Program-made: the position numbers and the translations under genes
Notes under the pieces: generated by a model
What the model saw: only the letters and a program-made list of their open reading frames with translations
The model's database searches: none
What the model was told of the DNA's origin: nothing
Source: an uncultured Porphyromonas sp.
GTDB lineage: Bacteria > Bacteroidota > Bacteroidia > Bacteroidales > Porphyromonadaceae
Length of the DNA stretch: 6,653 nt
NCBI GenBank assembly: GCA_945875135.1
Contig: CAMCJO010000124.1
Span: 1-6,653, forward strand
Direction of reading: 5' to 3'
Part shown: positions 1-6,130 of the stretch, piece after piece
Layout: each line of letters begins with the position of its first letter
Position numbering within the stretch: the first letter of the stretch is position 1

Positions 1-9
1 GGGGGATTA

Positions 10-39
10 TTTGCAGTATCTATATTTTTCGTACCTTTG
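10..39 (+). promoter_or_regulatory. Bacteroidota-type promoter of the tRNA-Lys gene
   Basis: A TTTG box (10-13) and an exact TAnnTTTG box (TACCTTTG, 32-39) are separated by 18 bases. This is close to the known Bacteroides consensus of a -33 TTTG and a -7 TAnnTTTG about 19-21 bases apart. Transcription should begin around 45-47, giving a leader of about 50 bases before the tRNA that RNase P would remove. The leader contains a short hairpin (AGCG 67-70 with CGCT 75-78). The element match is seen directly; promoter activity and start site are inferred. Confidence 0.72.
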
Positions 40-96
40 CACCACGTTTTAGCCCAAAGGGAGATCAGCGCATACGCTAGGGTCTCAAATGAGGGC

Positions 97-169
97 GAGC
101 CGCTAGCTCAGTAGGTAGAGCACAACACTTTTAATGTTGGGGTCATGGGTTCGAGCCCCATGCGGCTCA
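97..169 (+). tRNA. tRNA-Lys (anticodon UUU)
   Basis: The sequence folds as a complete 73-base cloverleaf. The acceptor stem pairs 97-103 with 162-168, all seven pairs Watson-Crick. The D stem is 106-109 with 118-121. The anticodon stem is 123-127 with 135-139 around the loop CTTTTAA, which places anticodon TTT at 130-132 and so decodes AAA/AAG lysine codons. The variable region is 140-144 and the T stem is 145-149 with 157-161 around TTCGAGC. The discriminator base is A169. The next bases are CGG, so the CCA end is not encoded and must be added by the CCA-adding enzyme. No neighbouring tRNA is present, so this is a single-gene unit with its own promoter and a likely terminator. Confidence 0.97.
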
Positions 170-210
170 CGGACGGCCAAACACTTTATAGTGATACAAC
201 ACTTCAGATG

Positions 211-250
211 GTCTCTCGGGAACTCTTACTGGGAGGCTTTTTTTTGTTTT
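211..250 (+). terminator. Probable intrinsic terminator after tRNA-Lys
   Basis: A seven-pair stem (211-217 GTCTCTC with 231-237 GGGAGGC, including two G-T pairs) encloses a 13-base loop. It is followed at once by eight T residues (238-245), a G and more Ts. This is the usual shape of a Rho-independent terminator and would end the tRNA transcript about 40 bases past the mature 3' end. The stem is only moderately stable, so the T-tract is the stronger part of the evidence. Confidence 0.65.
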
Positions 251-274
251 TAGGGCTAGAGGGCGCGAGATTGT

Positions 275-306
275 TCTGCTGCTTTGCGCTATATTTCTTA
301 CCTTTG
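275..306 (+). promoter_or_regulatory. Likely promoter of the amidase-led operon
   Basis: An exact TAnnTTTG box (TACCTTTG, 299-306) is preceded 20 bases upstream by TCTG (275-278), a three-of-four match to the Bacteroidota -33 TTTG box. The predicted transcription start is near 313, leaving a leader of about 17 bases before the ATG at 330. The -7 box has the same eight bases as the one before tRNA-Lys. Spacing and position fit well; the weak -33 box is the main doubt. Confidence 0.6.
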
Positions 307-329
307 CTCTCAGTACTATCAGCTACCTT

Positions 330-1430
330 ATGAAGTCTCTAGTCAAAGTCTTCCTCACGATACTTCTAGTCACGATAGCCTGTCCGCTGGACATGCTAGC
401 GCAGCAAAAAGCGTATACGGTCGTGATCGATGCTGGTCACGGCGGTCATGATGCGGGCGCCTGCGCTTTCGGCCGTAAGGAGAAGGATATCAATCTGGCG
501 GTAGCACTCTTGACGCGCAAGTACATTGAGCAGGCGCACCCCGAGATCAAGGTCTATATGACCCGATCGACCGACGTCTTCGTGGGGTTGCAGCAGCGAG
601 CTAACTTTGCCAATAAGAAGAAAGCCGACCTCTTCATCAGCATCCATACGAACTCGGCCTCGAGCGCCAAAGCCTCAGGCACGGAAACCTATGTGCTAGG
701 TTTGCGCCGTGCCAACGACAACCTAGAGGTGTCGAAACGTGAGAACCAAGTAATTCTCCTCGAGAAAGACTACAAGGAGACTTACGAGGGCTTTGATCCA
801 AACAGCACGGAGAGCTACATCATCTTTGAGTTTATGCAAAACGTTCACCTGGCGGCCAGCATCAATATAGCGAGTGAGGTGCAGAAGTCCTTTGTCAAGC
901 TGGGACGAGGCAATCGCAGTGTGCGCCAGGGTCCCTTCCTGGTGATCCGAGAGACGGCTATGCCGAGCATCCTCATCGAGCTAGGCTTCATCACAAACAA
1001 GGCGGAGTCGGACTACCTCGCTAGTGAGAGTGGTCGCAAGGAGCTGGCGCAAGGTATCGCCGATGGCTTCTCTAGATACTACAAGAAGTATGTACGTGCG
1101 ACTAGCCCCAAGCAGCAAAAGCAACAAAAGGTCACATCTGACGAAGAGTCTACCGCGCAGCAAAGTAGTACTACGACCTCCTCAGATAGTGAGGAGTATT
1201 ACCGCATACAGATCGCCTCTTCACGCCAACCGCTTAAGACGAGCGACCCTTACTTTCGCAACGCAAAGGATGTGCAGCGCGAGCAGCGTGGCAAGCTCTA
1301 CCTCTACACGGCTGAGCAGTGCAGCACGCTTAGTGAGGCGCGCCAGGCGCAGCAGCGACTTGCTAAGAGCTACCCAGACTGCTACATCGTGCGCTACCGC
1401 AAGGGCGTAAGAGACAAGGAAATATACTAA
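330..1430 (+). CDS. N-acetylmuramoyl-L-alanine amidase, secreted, with C-terminal SPOR-like domain
   Basis: A zinc-dependent amidase of the Amidase_3 (AmiA/B/C-like) family, which cleaves the bond between N-acetylmuramic acid and the L-alanine of the peptide stem in periplasmic peptidoglycan. Residues 1-26 form a signal peptide: Lys2 and Lys6, a hydrophobic core at 7-20, and probable cleavage after the LAQ region. The catalytic domain spans about 28-253. Predicted zinc ligands are His37 in DAGHGG, Glu51 and His106 in SIHTN; Glu217 in LIELGF is the expected catalytic glutamate. An insert at about 138-190, containing YEGFDPNSTESYI, could serve as a regulatory helix like that of E. coli AmiB/AmiC; that comparison is inference. 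A Gln/Ser/Thr-rich linker (258-288) leads to a SPOR-like region (290-360) with YYRIQIASS and SEARQAQQRL, which would bind denuded septal glycan. The ATG at 330 is chosen because it gives the signal peptide. First gene of the likely operon, with no clear Shine-Dalgarno sequence. Confidence 0.93.
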   Translation: MKSLVKVFLTILLVTIACPLDMLAQQKAYTVVIDAGHGGHDAGACAFGRKEKDINLAVALLTRKYIEQAHPEIKVYMTRSTDVFVGLQQRANFANKKKADLFISIHTNSASSAKASGTETYVLGLRRANDNLEVSKRENQVILLEKDYKETYEGFDPNSTESYIIFEFMQNVHLAASINIASEVQKSFVKLGRGNRSVRQGPFLVIRETAMPSILIELGFITNKAESDYLASESGRKELAQGIADGFSRYYKKYVRATSPKQQKQQKVTSDEESTAQQSSTTTSSDSEEYYRIQIASSRQPLKTSDPYFRNAKDVQREQRGKLYLYTAEQCSTLSEARQAQQRLAKSYPDCYIVRYRKGVRDKEIY

Positions 1431-1446
1431 GAGACACAGCTGCACC

Positions 1447-2343
1447 ATGCCACAGAAAAGACTCACACGACAGACTGTCAAGATAGGATTCTTCACCCTC
1501 TTAGCGATCGTAATCCTATACTTAGGGATCACTTACCTCAAGGGACTCTCTATATCCGCTCGCTCTAAGACCTACTATGTCGCTATGAATGATGTGACGG
1601 GGATCAATGTGGCTACACGCGTCTTCGTCAATGGATACAAGGTGGGCTCTGTACGGGATATGAAGTATGACTACCACAATAATGGCGAGACGATCCTCTC
1701 GCTCACGCTAAACCCCGATATCAAGCTGCCCCAAGGAACGCAGGTGCAGGTCGCCCAGACGCTCCTCAGTGGCGCACAGGTCAACCTAATCCTCCCAGAG
1801 GTAGAGACGGGTGCCTATCTTAATGCCAAGGACACCATTCCTATGTCCGCTCGCCGATCTGCCAAGAGCTTGGAGCAGCTACAGAGCGAGTTCGTACCGC
1901 GACTCTCCACCACGCTCAGCCGTATGGATAGCGTCTTGCTACATGCCAACGCGATCCTCTCGAATCCCAACATAGAGCCGACGCTCGCCGATGTGCGCCA
2001 GTCGGCACAGCATATCAACGCTTCGTCAGCGCAGCTACAGCAGTCGCTCCGTTCGCTCCCCACCATTATGGGGCGCATCGATCACACCTCGGCAAATGTG
2101 GAGAGCTTTGCCTCTCGCCTCGACTCGCTACAGCTACAAGAGACGATAGCCAATCTAGAGAGCACCTCTCGTGAGCTCAAGAGCTTTACCCAAAGGCTCA
2201 ACCAGTCCGATGGCACCGTCGGGCGACTCCTCAACGAGGACGGGCTCTACAATCGCATCGACAGCGTTACGACCAGTCTTGATGCGCTAATCCGAGACAT
2301 CAAGGCAAACCCCAAAAAGTATGTCAAGCTCTCGCTCTTCTAA
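1447..2343 (+). CDS. MCE/MlaD-family lipid-transport substrate-binding protein
   Basis: A 298-residue single-pass inner-membrane protein with a periplasmic MCE (MlaD) domain. Such domains form hexameric rings that carry phospholipid or other lipids between inner and outer membranes, usually with an MlaE permease and MlaF ATPase. A basic N terminus (KRLTRQTVK) precedes one transmembrane helix at about 13-31. The MCE domain covers about 40-117, with the typical YVAMNDVTGINVATRVFVNG and VGSV strand pattern and the loop LLSGAQVNLIL. The remainder (about 130-290) is Ser/Leu/Gln-rich and predicted helical, probably a periplasmic coiled coil or needle-like extension as in larger MCE proteins. It starts 16 bases after the amidase stop, so co-transcription is likely. 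No mlaE, mlaF, mlaB or mlaC-like gene is in the window, so any permease and ATPase must be encoded elsewhere. Family assignment is firm; the lipid carried is unknown. Confidence 0.9.
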   Translation: MPQKRLTRQTVKIGFFTLLAIVILYLGITYLKGLSISARSKTYYVAMNDVTGINVATRVFVNGYKVGSVRDMKYDYHNNGETILSLTLNPDIKLPQGTQVQVAQTLLSGAQVNLILPEVETGAYLNAKDTIPMSARRSAKSLEQLQSEFVPRLSTTLSRMDSVLLHANAILSNPNIEPTLADVRQSAQHINASSAQLQQSLRSLPTIMGRIDHTSANVESFASRLDSLQLQETIANLESTSRELKSFTQRLNQSDGTVGRLLNEDGLYNRIDSVTTSLDALIRDIKANPKKYVKLSLF

Positions 2344-2355
2344 TCGCTAATCTCT

Positions 2356-2553
2356 ATGACACGCAATAAAAAGAAGCCGCTCAACTGGCTCGATAAGACA
2401 CTCTTCGTCCTGATGCTCCTCGTTATCGTAGGGATGATAGTAGCACTCTCTGTCGCTGATGGAGCTAAGCTCTATGTCCTCCTCGGTGGCGGTGGCCTGC
2501 TTGTGCTCAACCTGCTCTTCGTCCTCTACTTCGCACGGCGCAACAGACTATAA
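2356..2553 (+). CDS. Small two-helix membrane protein, function unknown
   Basis: A 65-residue protein I do not recognise. The N terminus is strongly basic (MTRNKKK), followed by two hydrophobic segments at about 14-34 and 38-59, and a basic tail (ARRNRL). By the positive-inside rule both ends should be cytoplasmic, with a short periplasmic turn near Ala34-Lys38. A glycine run (GGGG, about 44-47) begins the second helix. It lies 12 bases after the MCE gene and 18 bases before the CHR pair, on the same strand and without promoter or terminator signals between, so it should be co-expressed with both. It is probably real because it fills its slot exactly and its hydrophobic pattern and charges are coherent. 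It could be an accessory subunit of a neighbouring membrane protein, but nothing in the sequence proves a partner. Confidence 0.72.
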   Translation: MTRNKKKPLNWLDKTLFVLMLLVIVGMIVALSVADGAKLYVLLGGGGLLVLNLLFVLYFARRNRL

Positions 2554-2571
2554 GCGAGTTGGGACTATAAG

Positions 2572-3102
2572 ATGCTCTGGAGACTCTTCATCACATTCGT
2601 TCGCATCGGGGGCTTTACCTTCGGTGGGGGCTACGCTATGCTTTCGCTTATACAGCATGACGTGGTGGAGAAGAACCACTGGATGACCGAAGAGGAGTTT
2701 ATCGACCTCTTTGCGGTGTCGCAGTCGCTGCCGGGTGTCTTTGCGGTGAATATGTCCATCTTCATCGGTTATCGGCTGAAGGGCTATCTCGGAGCGGTGA
2801 TTTGTGCGATCGGCACGACGCTTCCCTCCTTTATCATCATCTTGCTCTTGGCGATGTTTTACCAAGAGGTCAATGACAACGTCTGGGTACAGCGGGTCAT
2901 GTATGGCATACGTCCTGCGGTCGTGGCGATGATTGCGATCCCCGTCATCACCACCTGGCGTGCGATGAAAGGCACCTGGCGCATTGTCTGGATACCGATC
3001 CTGTCCGCTCTGCTGGTCTGGCTTATGGGCGTCTCTCCCGTCTGGATCATCCTCGGCTCTGCCCTCGGAGGGATTATCTATAGCATCATGAGAAGGGATT
3101 AA
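2572..3102 (+). CDS. Chromate transporter family protein, first half (short-chain CHR)
   Basis: A 176-residue polytopic membrane protein matching one half of the chromate ion transporter (CHR, Pfam Chromate_transp) fold. Full-length ChrA has two homologous halves; short-chain CHR systems encode them as two adjacent genes, as here. The signature GGFTFGGGYAMLSLIQ-like motif is at residues 13-28. The second signature begins at Ser50 and reads SQSLPGVFAVN, where its partner has SQVTPGPIGIN, so the usual Pro-Gly-Pro is reduced to Pro-Gly-Val. Further hydrophobic segments lie at about 64-80, 81-97, 107-127 and 133-172. Known CHR proteins export chromate, some by proton antiport, but in a presumed gut or oral anaerobe the physiological anion is uncertain. 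The next gene starts 13 bases downstream. The ATG at 2572 places the first signature at the expected N-terminal position. Confidence 0.9.
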   Translation: MLWRLFITFVRIGGFTFGGGYAMLSLIQHDVVEKNHWMTEEEFIDLFAVSQSLPGVFAVNMSIFIGYRLKGYLGAVICAIGTTLPSFIIILLLAMFYQEVNDNVWVQRVMYGIRPAVVAMIAIPVITTWRAMKGTWRIVWIPILSALLVWLMGVSPVWIILGSALGGIIYSIMRRD

Positions 3103-3115
3103 GAGGAAAAAGGCA
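3103..3115 (+). promoter_or_regulatory. Purine-rich ribosome-binding region before the second CHR gene
   Basis: The entire 13-base gap between the two CHR genes is purine-rich apart from one C (GAGGAAAAAGGCA). It contains GAGG and AAGG runs that resemble a Shine-Dalgarno sequence. Such sequences are generally weak or absent in Bacteroidota, and the other starts in this window lack one. It may keep translation of the second half in balance with the first. That role is inferred. Confidence 0.4.
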
Positions 3116-3718
3116 ATGATTTACTTACAACTCTTTTGGGTCTACATTCAGATCGGTCTCTTCGGCTTCGGGGGAGGCTATGCGATGCTTTCGCTCATCC
3201 AAAACGAAGTGGTCTACAAGTATGGCTGGCTCACGAACCAGCAGTTCACCGATATCGTAGCCGTGAGCCAAGTGACCCCAGGCCCCATCGGGATAAACAG
3301 CGCTACCTATATCGGCTACACCGTCACGGGGGGCAGCATCCTCGGCTCGCTCCTAGCGACGACCGCCGTGATGCTCCCTTCCTTCATCCTCTGCCTCATC
3401 ATCTCCCGAAGCTTCCAAGCTTTTAGGAGCAATCGCTACGTTGATGCCGCCTTCCTCGGCATACGCCCCGCCAGTGTCGGACTCATAGCCGCTGCCGCTC
3501 TGATGCTGATGATACAGCCAGGGCTCTGGACGCTCCTCACGCTCCCCGCTGGCACGCCGATCACGCTGGATAATATCATCGTCACGGAAAACTTCATCGA
3601 CTACCGTAGCTTCCTCATCTTTGCCGTGACGGGACTCGCTCTGTACAAGAAGTGGGTTCACCCCATTCTGCTTATTGTTCTGGCGGGCATTGCTGGCGTT
3701 TTGCTCTACTCGCTATGA
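3116..3718 (+). CDS. Chromate transporter family protein, second half (short-chain CHR)
   Basis: A 200-residue membrane protein, paralogous to the gene just upstream and presumably its partner. The signature LFGFGGGYAMLSLIQ is at residues 15-29, and SQVTPGPIGINSATYIGY starts at Ser51, so this half keeps the canonical Pro-Gly-Pro motif. Hydrophobic segments follow at about 76-97, 120-145, 166-177 and 182-198. In full-length ChrA the two halves insert with opposite orientations; the same is expected of this pair working as a heterodimer. Residues 146-165 form a polar loop (TLPAGTPITLDNIIVTENF) absent from the first half, explaining much of the length difference. The stop codon overlaps the start of mtaB by four bases (ATGA, 3715-3718), indicating translational coupling. 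Substrate is uncertain: family members move chromate, but the native anion here is not known. Confidence 0.91.
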   Translation: MIYLQLFWVYIQIGLFGFGGGYAMLSLIQNEVVYKYGWLTNQQFTDIVAVSQVTPGPIGINSATYIGYTVTGGSILGSLLATTAVMLPSFILCLIISRSFQAFRSNRYVDAAFLGIRPASVGLIAAAALMLMIQPGLWTLLTLPAGTPITLDNIIVTENFIDYRSFLIFAVTGLALYKKWVHPILLIVLAGIAGVLLYSL

Positions 3719-5064
3719 TTGCTCCCCGACTCCATCCCCTCGTTGGCAAGCGAGCTGCCTTCTACACGCTGGGCTGTCGGCTCAACTATGCCGAGACCTC
3801 GACCATCGCGCGCCAGCTAGCGACCGTGGGCGTGGAGCGCATCTCTGACGAGCATCACCACACGACGGAGGTGGTCCCCGATATCTGCATCGTCAACAGT
3901 TGCTCGGTGACTGACACGGCAGACAAGAAGTGCCGCAGTCTCATCAACCGTCTGCACCGTGAGTACCCCGAGGCGCTCATTGTCGTGACTGGTTGCTACG
4001 CCCAGCTACAAGGCGAGCAGATCGCACAGATGCCTGGCGTAGACCTCGTCGTCGGGTCGGGACGTAAAAGCGAAATCGTCTCGCTCCTCACCGAGCTTTA
4101 CCAAAAGCGCAACCAGCCGAAAGCAGCTACGCCCCACGTCACCGCCCGCCGAGAGCTACAACACTTCGAGCCGAGCGTCTCTTCGGACGACCGCACGCGC
4201 CACTTCCTCAAGGTGCAGGACGGCTGCAACTACTACTGCACCTACTGCACCATACCCGCTGCACGAGGCGTCAGTCGCAACGGATCCATCGCCTCACTGG
4301 TGGCGCAGGCGGAGCGTGTCGCTGAGCTGGGTGGCAAAGAGATTATCCTAACAGGCGTCAATATCGGAGACTTCGGACGCTCCACAGGCGAAACGCTCCT
4401 AGAGCTTCTCCGCCAACTGACACAAGTCGCAGGCATTGCCCGCTACCGCATCGGCTCCATCGAGCCAGAGCTGCTGACCCCAGAGATTATCCATTTCGTC
4501 GCTGAGACAGCTCAGTTCATGCCACACTTCCACATCCCCCTCCAGTCTGGTTCCGACCACGTGCTACGCCTGATGCGACGACACTACGATACGACGCTCT
4601 TTGCCGAGCGACTTAAGCTCATCTACGAGCTGATCCCCGACGCTTTCGTCGGTATCGATGTCATTGCGGGCATGCGAGGCGAAATGCCCGAGCATCATGC
4701 CGAGACCTTGGCTTTCCTCCAAGCGCAACCGTGGAGCCAGCTGCACGTCTTCCCCTATAGCGAGCGCAAAGGCACCAAAGCTCTGGAGATCAAGCCCGCT
4801 GTGCCCGCAACCGAAAAGAAGCTCCGCACGAAAGAGCTCCTCGCTCTCTCCAGCGAACGGCACAACGCTTTCTGCGCCCCCTTCGCTGGCTCCGTCCGCC
4901 CCGTCCTCTGGGAGGAGACACGCCATGGCGAGATGATGGAGGGCTTCACCGACAACTATATACGAGTCGCCCAGCCGTACGACCCTGAGCTCGTCGGAGC
5001 CATCACCCCCGCACAGCTAGCGCACTGGAGTGTGCGGCGACAAACCTTCACCACCAAGCCATAA
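3715..5064 (+). CDS. mtaB: tRNA (N6-L-threonylcarbamoyladenosine-37-C2)-methylthiotransferase MtaB
   Basis: A radical-SAM methylthiotransferase that converts t6A37 to ms2t6A37 in tRNAs decoding ANN codons, the class that includes the tRNA-Lys(UUU) at the left of this window. The N-terminal UPF0004 domain (about 12-125) carries the three cluster-binding cysteines Cys21 (TLGCRLNYAE), Cys63 (NSCSVTDTADKKCR) and Cys94 (TGCYAQL). The radical-SAM cluster motif is Cys171-x3-Cys175-x2-Cys178 in CNYYCTYCTIPAARG. The ITGVNIGDFG-like segment and HIPLQSGSDHVLRLMRR also match the family. The C terminus (about 385-440) resembles a degenerate TRAM domain. The motif pattern favours MtaB over MiaB and RimO. 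The frame is open further upstream to an ATG at 3652, but that start would overlap the CHR gene by 67 bases and add unrelated residues. The ATG at 3715 gives the family's usual N terminus and a 449-residue product coupled to the upstream stop. Confidence 0.94.
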   Translation: MIAPRLHPLVGKRAAFYTLGCRLNYAETSTIARQLATVGVERISDEHHHTTEVVPDICIVNSCSVTDTADKKCRSLINRLHREYPEALIVVTGCYAQLQGEQIAQMPGVDLVVGSGRKSEIVSLLTELYQKRNQPKAATPHVTARRELQHFEPSVSSDDRTRHFLKVQDGCNYYCTYCTIPAARGVSRNGSIASLVAQAERVAELGGKEIILTGVNIGDFGRSTGETLLELLRQLTQVAGIARYRIGSIEPELLTPEIIHFVAETAQFMPHFHIPLQSGSDHVLRLMRRHYDTTLFAERLKLIYELIPDAFVGIDVIAGMRGEMPEHHAETLAFLQAQPWSQLHVFPYSERKGTKALEIKPAVPATEKKLRTKELLALSSERHNAFCAPFAGSVRPVLWEETRHGEMMEGFTDNYIRVAQPYDPELVGAITPAQLAHWSVRRQTFTTKP

Positions 5065-5072
5065 GCCGACCT

Positions 5073-6092
5073 ATGAACCGTCCCGACCTAGCCGTCGTCG
5101 TCCTCAACTGGAACGGGCGTAAGCTCCTCGAGGAGTACATCCCGCTCCTCGTGGCGCACACACCGCCTGAGGTGGCTGACCTCGTGGTCATAGACAACGG
5201 CTCGACAGACGACTCACTCGCTTACCTGCAGGAGGCTTTCCCGCAGGTCAAGTTCGTTCGTCTATCCGAAAACTACGGCTTCGCAGGGGGCTACAATCGA
5301 GGGCTTCGTCAGCTCGAATACTCTTATTATTGTCTCCTCAATAGCGACGTACGTGTCTCGCCCCACTGGTGCGACCGTCCGCTAGCTTTGCTGAGAGAGG
5401 GTTGCGCTGCCGTACAACCCAAGCTGCGCAGTGACCGCCAGTCCGAAGCTTTTGAGTACGCTGGCGCTGCTGGTGGTGAGCTAGATCGTTGGGGCTATCC
5501 CTTCTGTCGGGGGCGTCTCTTCGACACTGTCGAGCTGGATCATGGGCAGTATGACGAGGAGTGCGAGATACTCTGGGCAACAGGCGCCTGCTACTTCGTC
5601 AGTAGCGAAGCGTTCTGGAGGGTAGGGGGCTTCGACGAGAGCTTCTTCGCTCATATGGAGGAGATCGATCTCTCGTGGCGGCTCTGGCTTGCAGGCGGTC
5701 GTATCCTTTACACCCCCGACAGCGTCGTCTACCATCTCGGAGGAGCCACGCTCGAGATGGGGAGTCCGAGGAAGAGCTACCTCAACTTTCGCAACAACCT
5801 CCGCATGCTCTACAAAAACCTCCCCACACGGCATGCCCGCAGGCGCACCCTTCTCTGTCGCCTGCCGCTAGACCTGCTCGCCGCCCTCACCTTCCTCGTC
5901 AAGGGGCAGCCCCGACATGCCGCAGCCGTACTGCGAGCCGTGCGCGACTTCTACCGCACGCGTCGCCAGCTCGCCCTCTCCGCCGATCAACCCTGGTACC
6001 GCACCACAGCGACCCCGCCCATAGCGCATTACTCGCTCCTCTGGCAGTACCACCTCCGTCGTAGGCGCACCTATGACCAGCTCCCCTCGTGA
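5073..6092 (+). CDS. Family 2 glycosyltransferase (rhamnosyltransferase-like)
   Basis: A 339-residue GT-A fold glycosyltransferase of family GT2, which transfers a sugar from a nucleotide-sugar donor to a glycan or lipid-linked acceptor at the cytoplasmic face of the inner membrane. Seen in order: VVVLNWNG (8-15), VIDNGSTDDS (39-48), NYGFAGGYNRG (67-77), and LLNSDV with Asp92 as the metal-binding DxD-type aspartate. Then come ATGACYFV (169-176), GGFDESFF (185-192) and MEEIDLSWRL (195-204), with the catalytic-base region around Glu197-Asp199. This set is typical of WbbL-like rhamnosyltransferases, but donor specificity cannot be read from sequence. The C-terminal part (about 245-335) is rich in Arg and Leu, with a hydrophobic stretch near 264-275, and may bind the membrane surface. 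It begins 8 bases after the mtaB stop and is probably the last gene of the operon. No polysaccharide cluster surrounds it here. Confidence 0.9.
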   Translation: MNRPDLAVVVLNWNGRKLLEEYIPLLVAHTPPEVADLVVIDNGSTDDSLAYLQEAFPQVKFVRLSENYGFAGGYNRGLRQLEYSYYCLLNSDVRVSPHWCDRPLALLREGCAAVQPKLRSDRQSEAFEYAGAAGGELDRWGYPFCRGRLFDTVELDHGQYDEECEILWATGACYFVSSEAFWRVGGFDESFFAHMEEIDLSWRLWLAGGRILYTPDSVVYHLGGATLEMGSPRKSYLNFRNNLRMLYKNLPTRHARRRTLLCRLPLDLLAALTFLVKGQPRHAAAVLRAVRDFYRTRRQLALSADQPWYRTTATPPIAHYSLLWQYHLRRRRTYDQLPS

Positions 6093-6105
6093 GCCGCCTA
6101 CTTTA

Positions 6106-6130
6106 AGACTGCTGACTTTTGCAACAGTCT
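6106..6130. terminator. Inverted repeat between convergent genes, possible weak bidirectional terminator
   Basis: AGACTG (6106-6111) and CAGTCT (6125-6130) pair perfectly around a 13-base loop. They sit exactly where the plus-strand operon (ending 6092) meets the minus-strand gene (ending 6130), and the right arm touches the latter's stop codon. There is no proper T-tract on either strand, only a few Ts, so it is not a textbook intrinsic terminator. Position is the main argument that it helps end transcription or protects the 3' ends. Confidence 0.35.

Noticed and set aside
145..333. Open frame of 62 codons starting inside the tRNA gene
   Set aside because: It begins in the T stem of tRNA-Lys and runs through the terminator hairpin and the operon promoter. 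It has no credible start region, and its product is unlike any protein I know.
1221..1532. Minus-strand frame of 103 codons across the amidase-MCE junction
   Set aside because: It overlaps two well-supported genes antisense, and its sequence is mostly the complement of their codons with no recognisable domain.
2614..3202. DNA similarity between the two CHR genes as a recent tandem duplication
   Set aside because: Similarity is confined to the conserved signature motif. The rest of the two proteins differs widely, so this is an old family feature and not a recent repeat.
3652..3714. Longer N terminus for MtaB starting at 3652
   Set aside because: The extra 21 residues lie wholly inside the CHR gene in another frame and match nothing in the family. 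The ATGA overlap at 3715 is a far better start.
5675..6064. 129-codon plus-strand frame overlapping the glycosyltransferase
   Set aside because: Very rich in Arg, Pro, Ser and Ala, as expected for an out-of-frame reading of GC-rich coding DNA. The overlapping frame has clear GT2 motifs.
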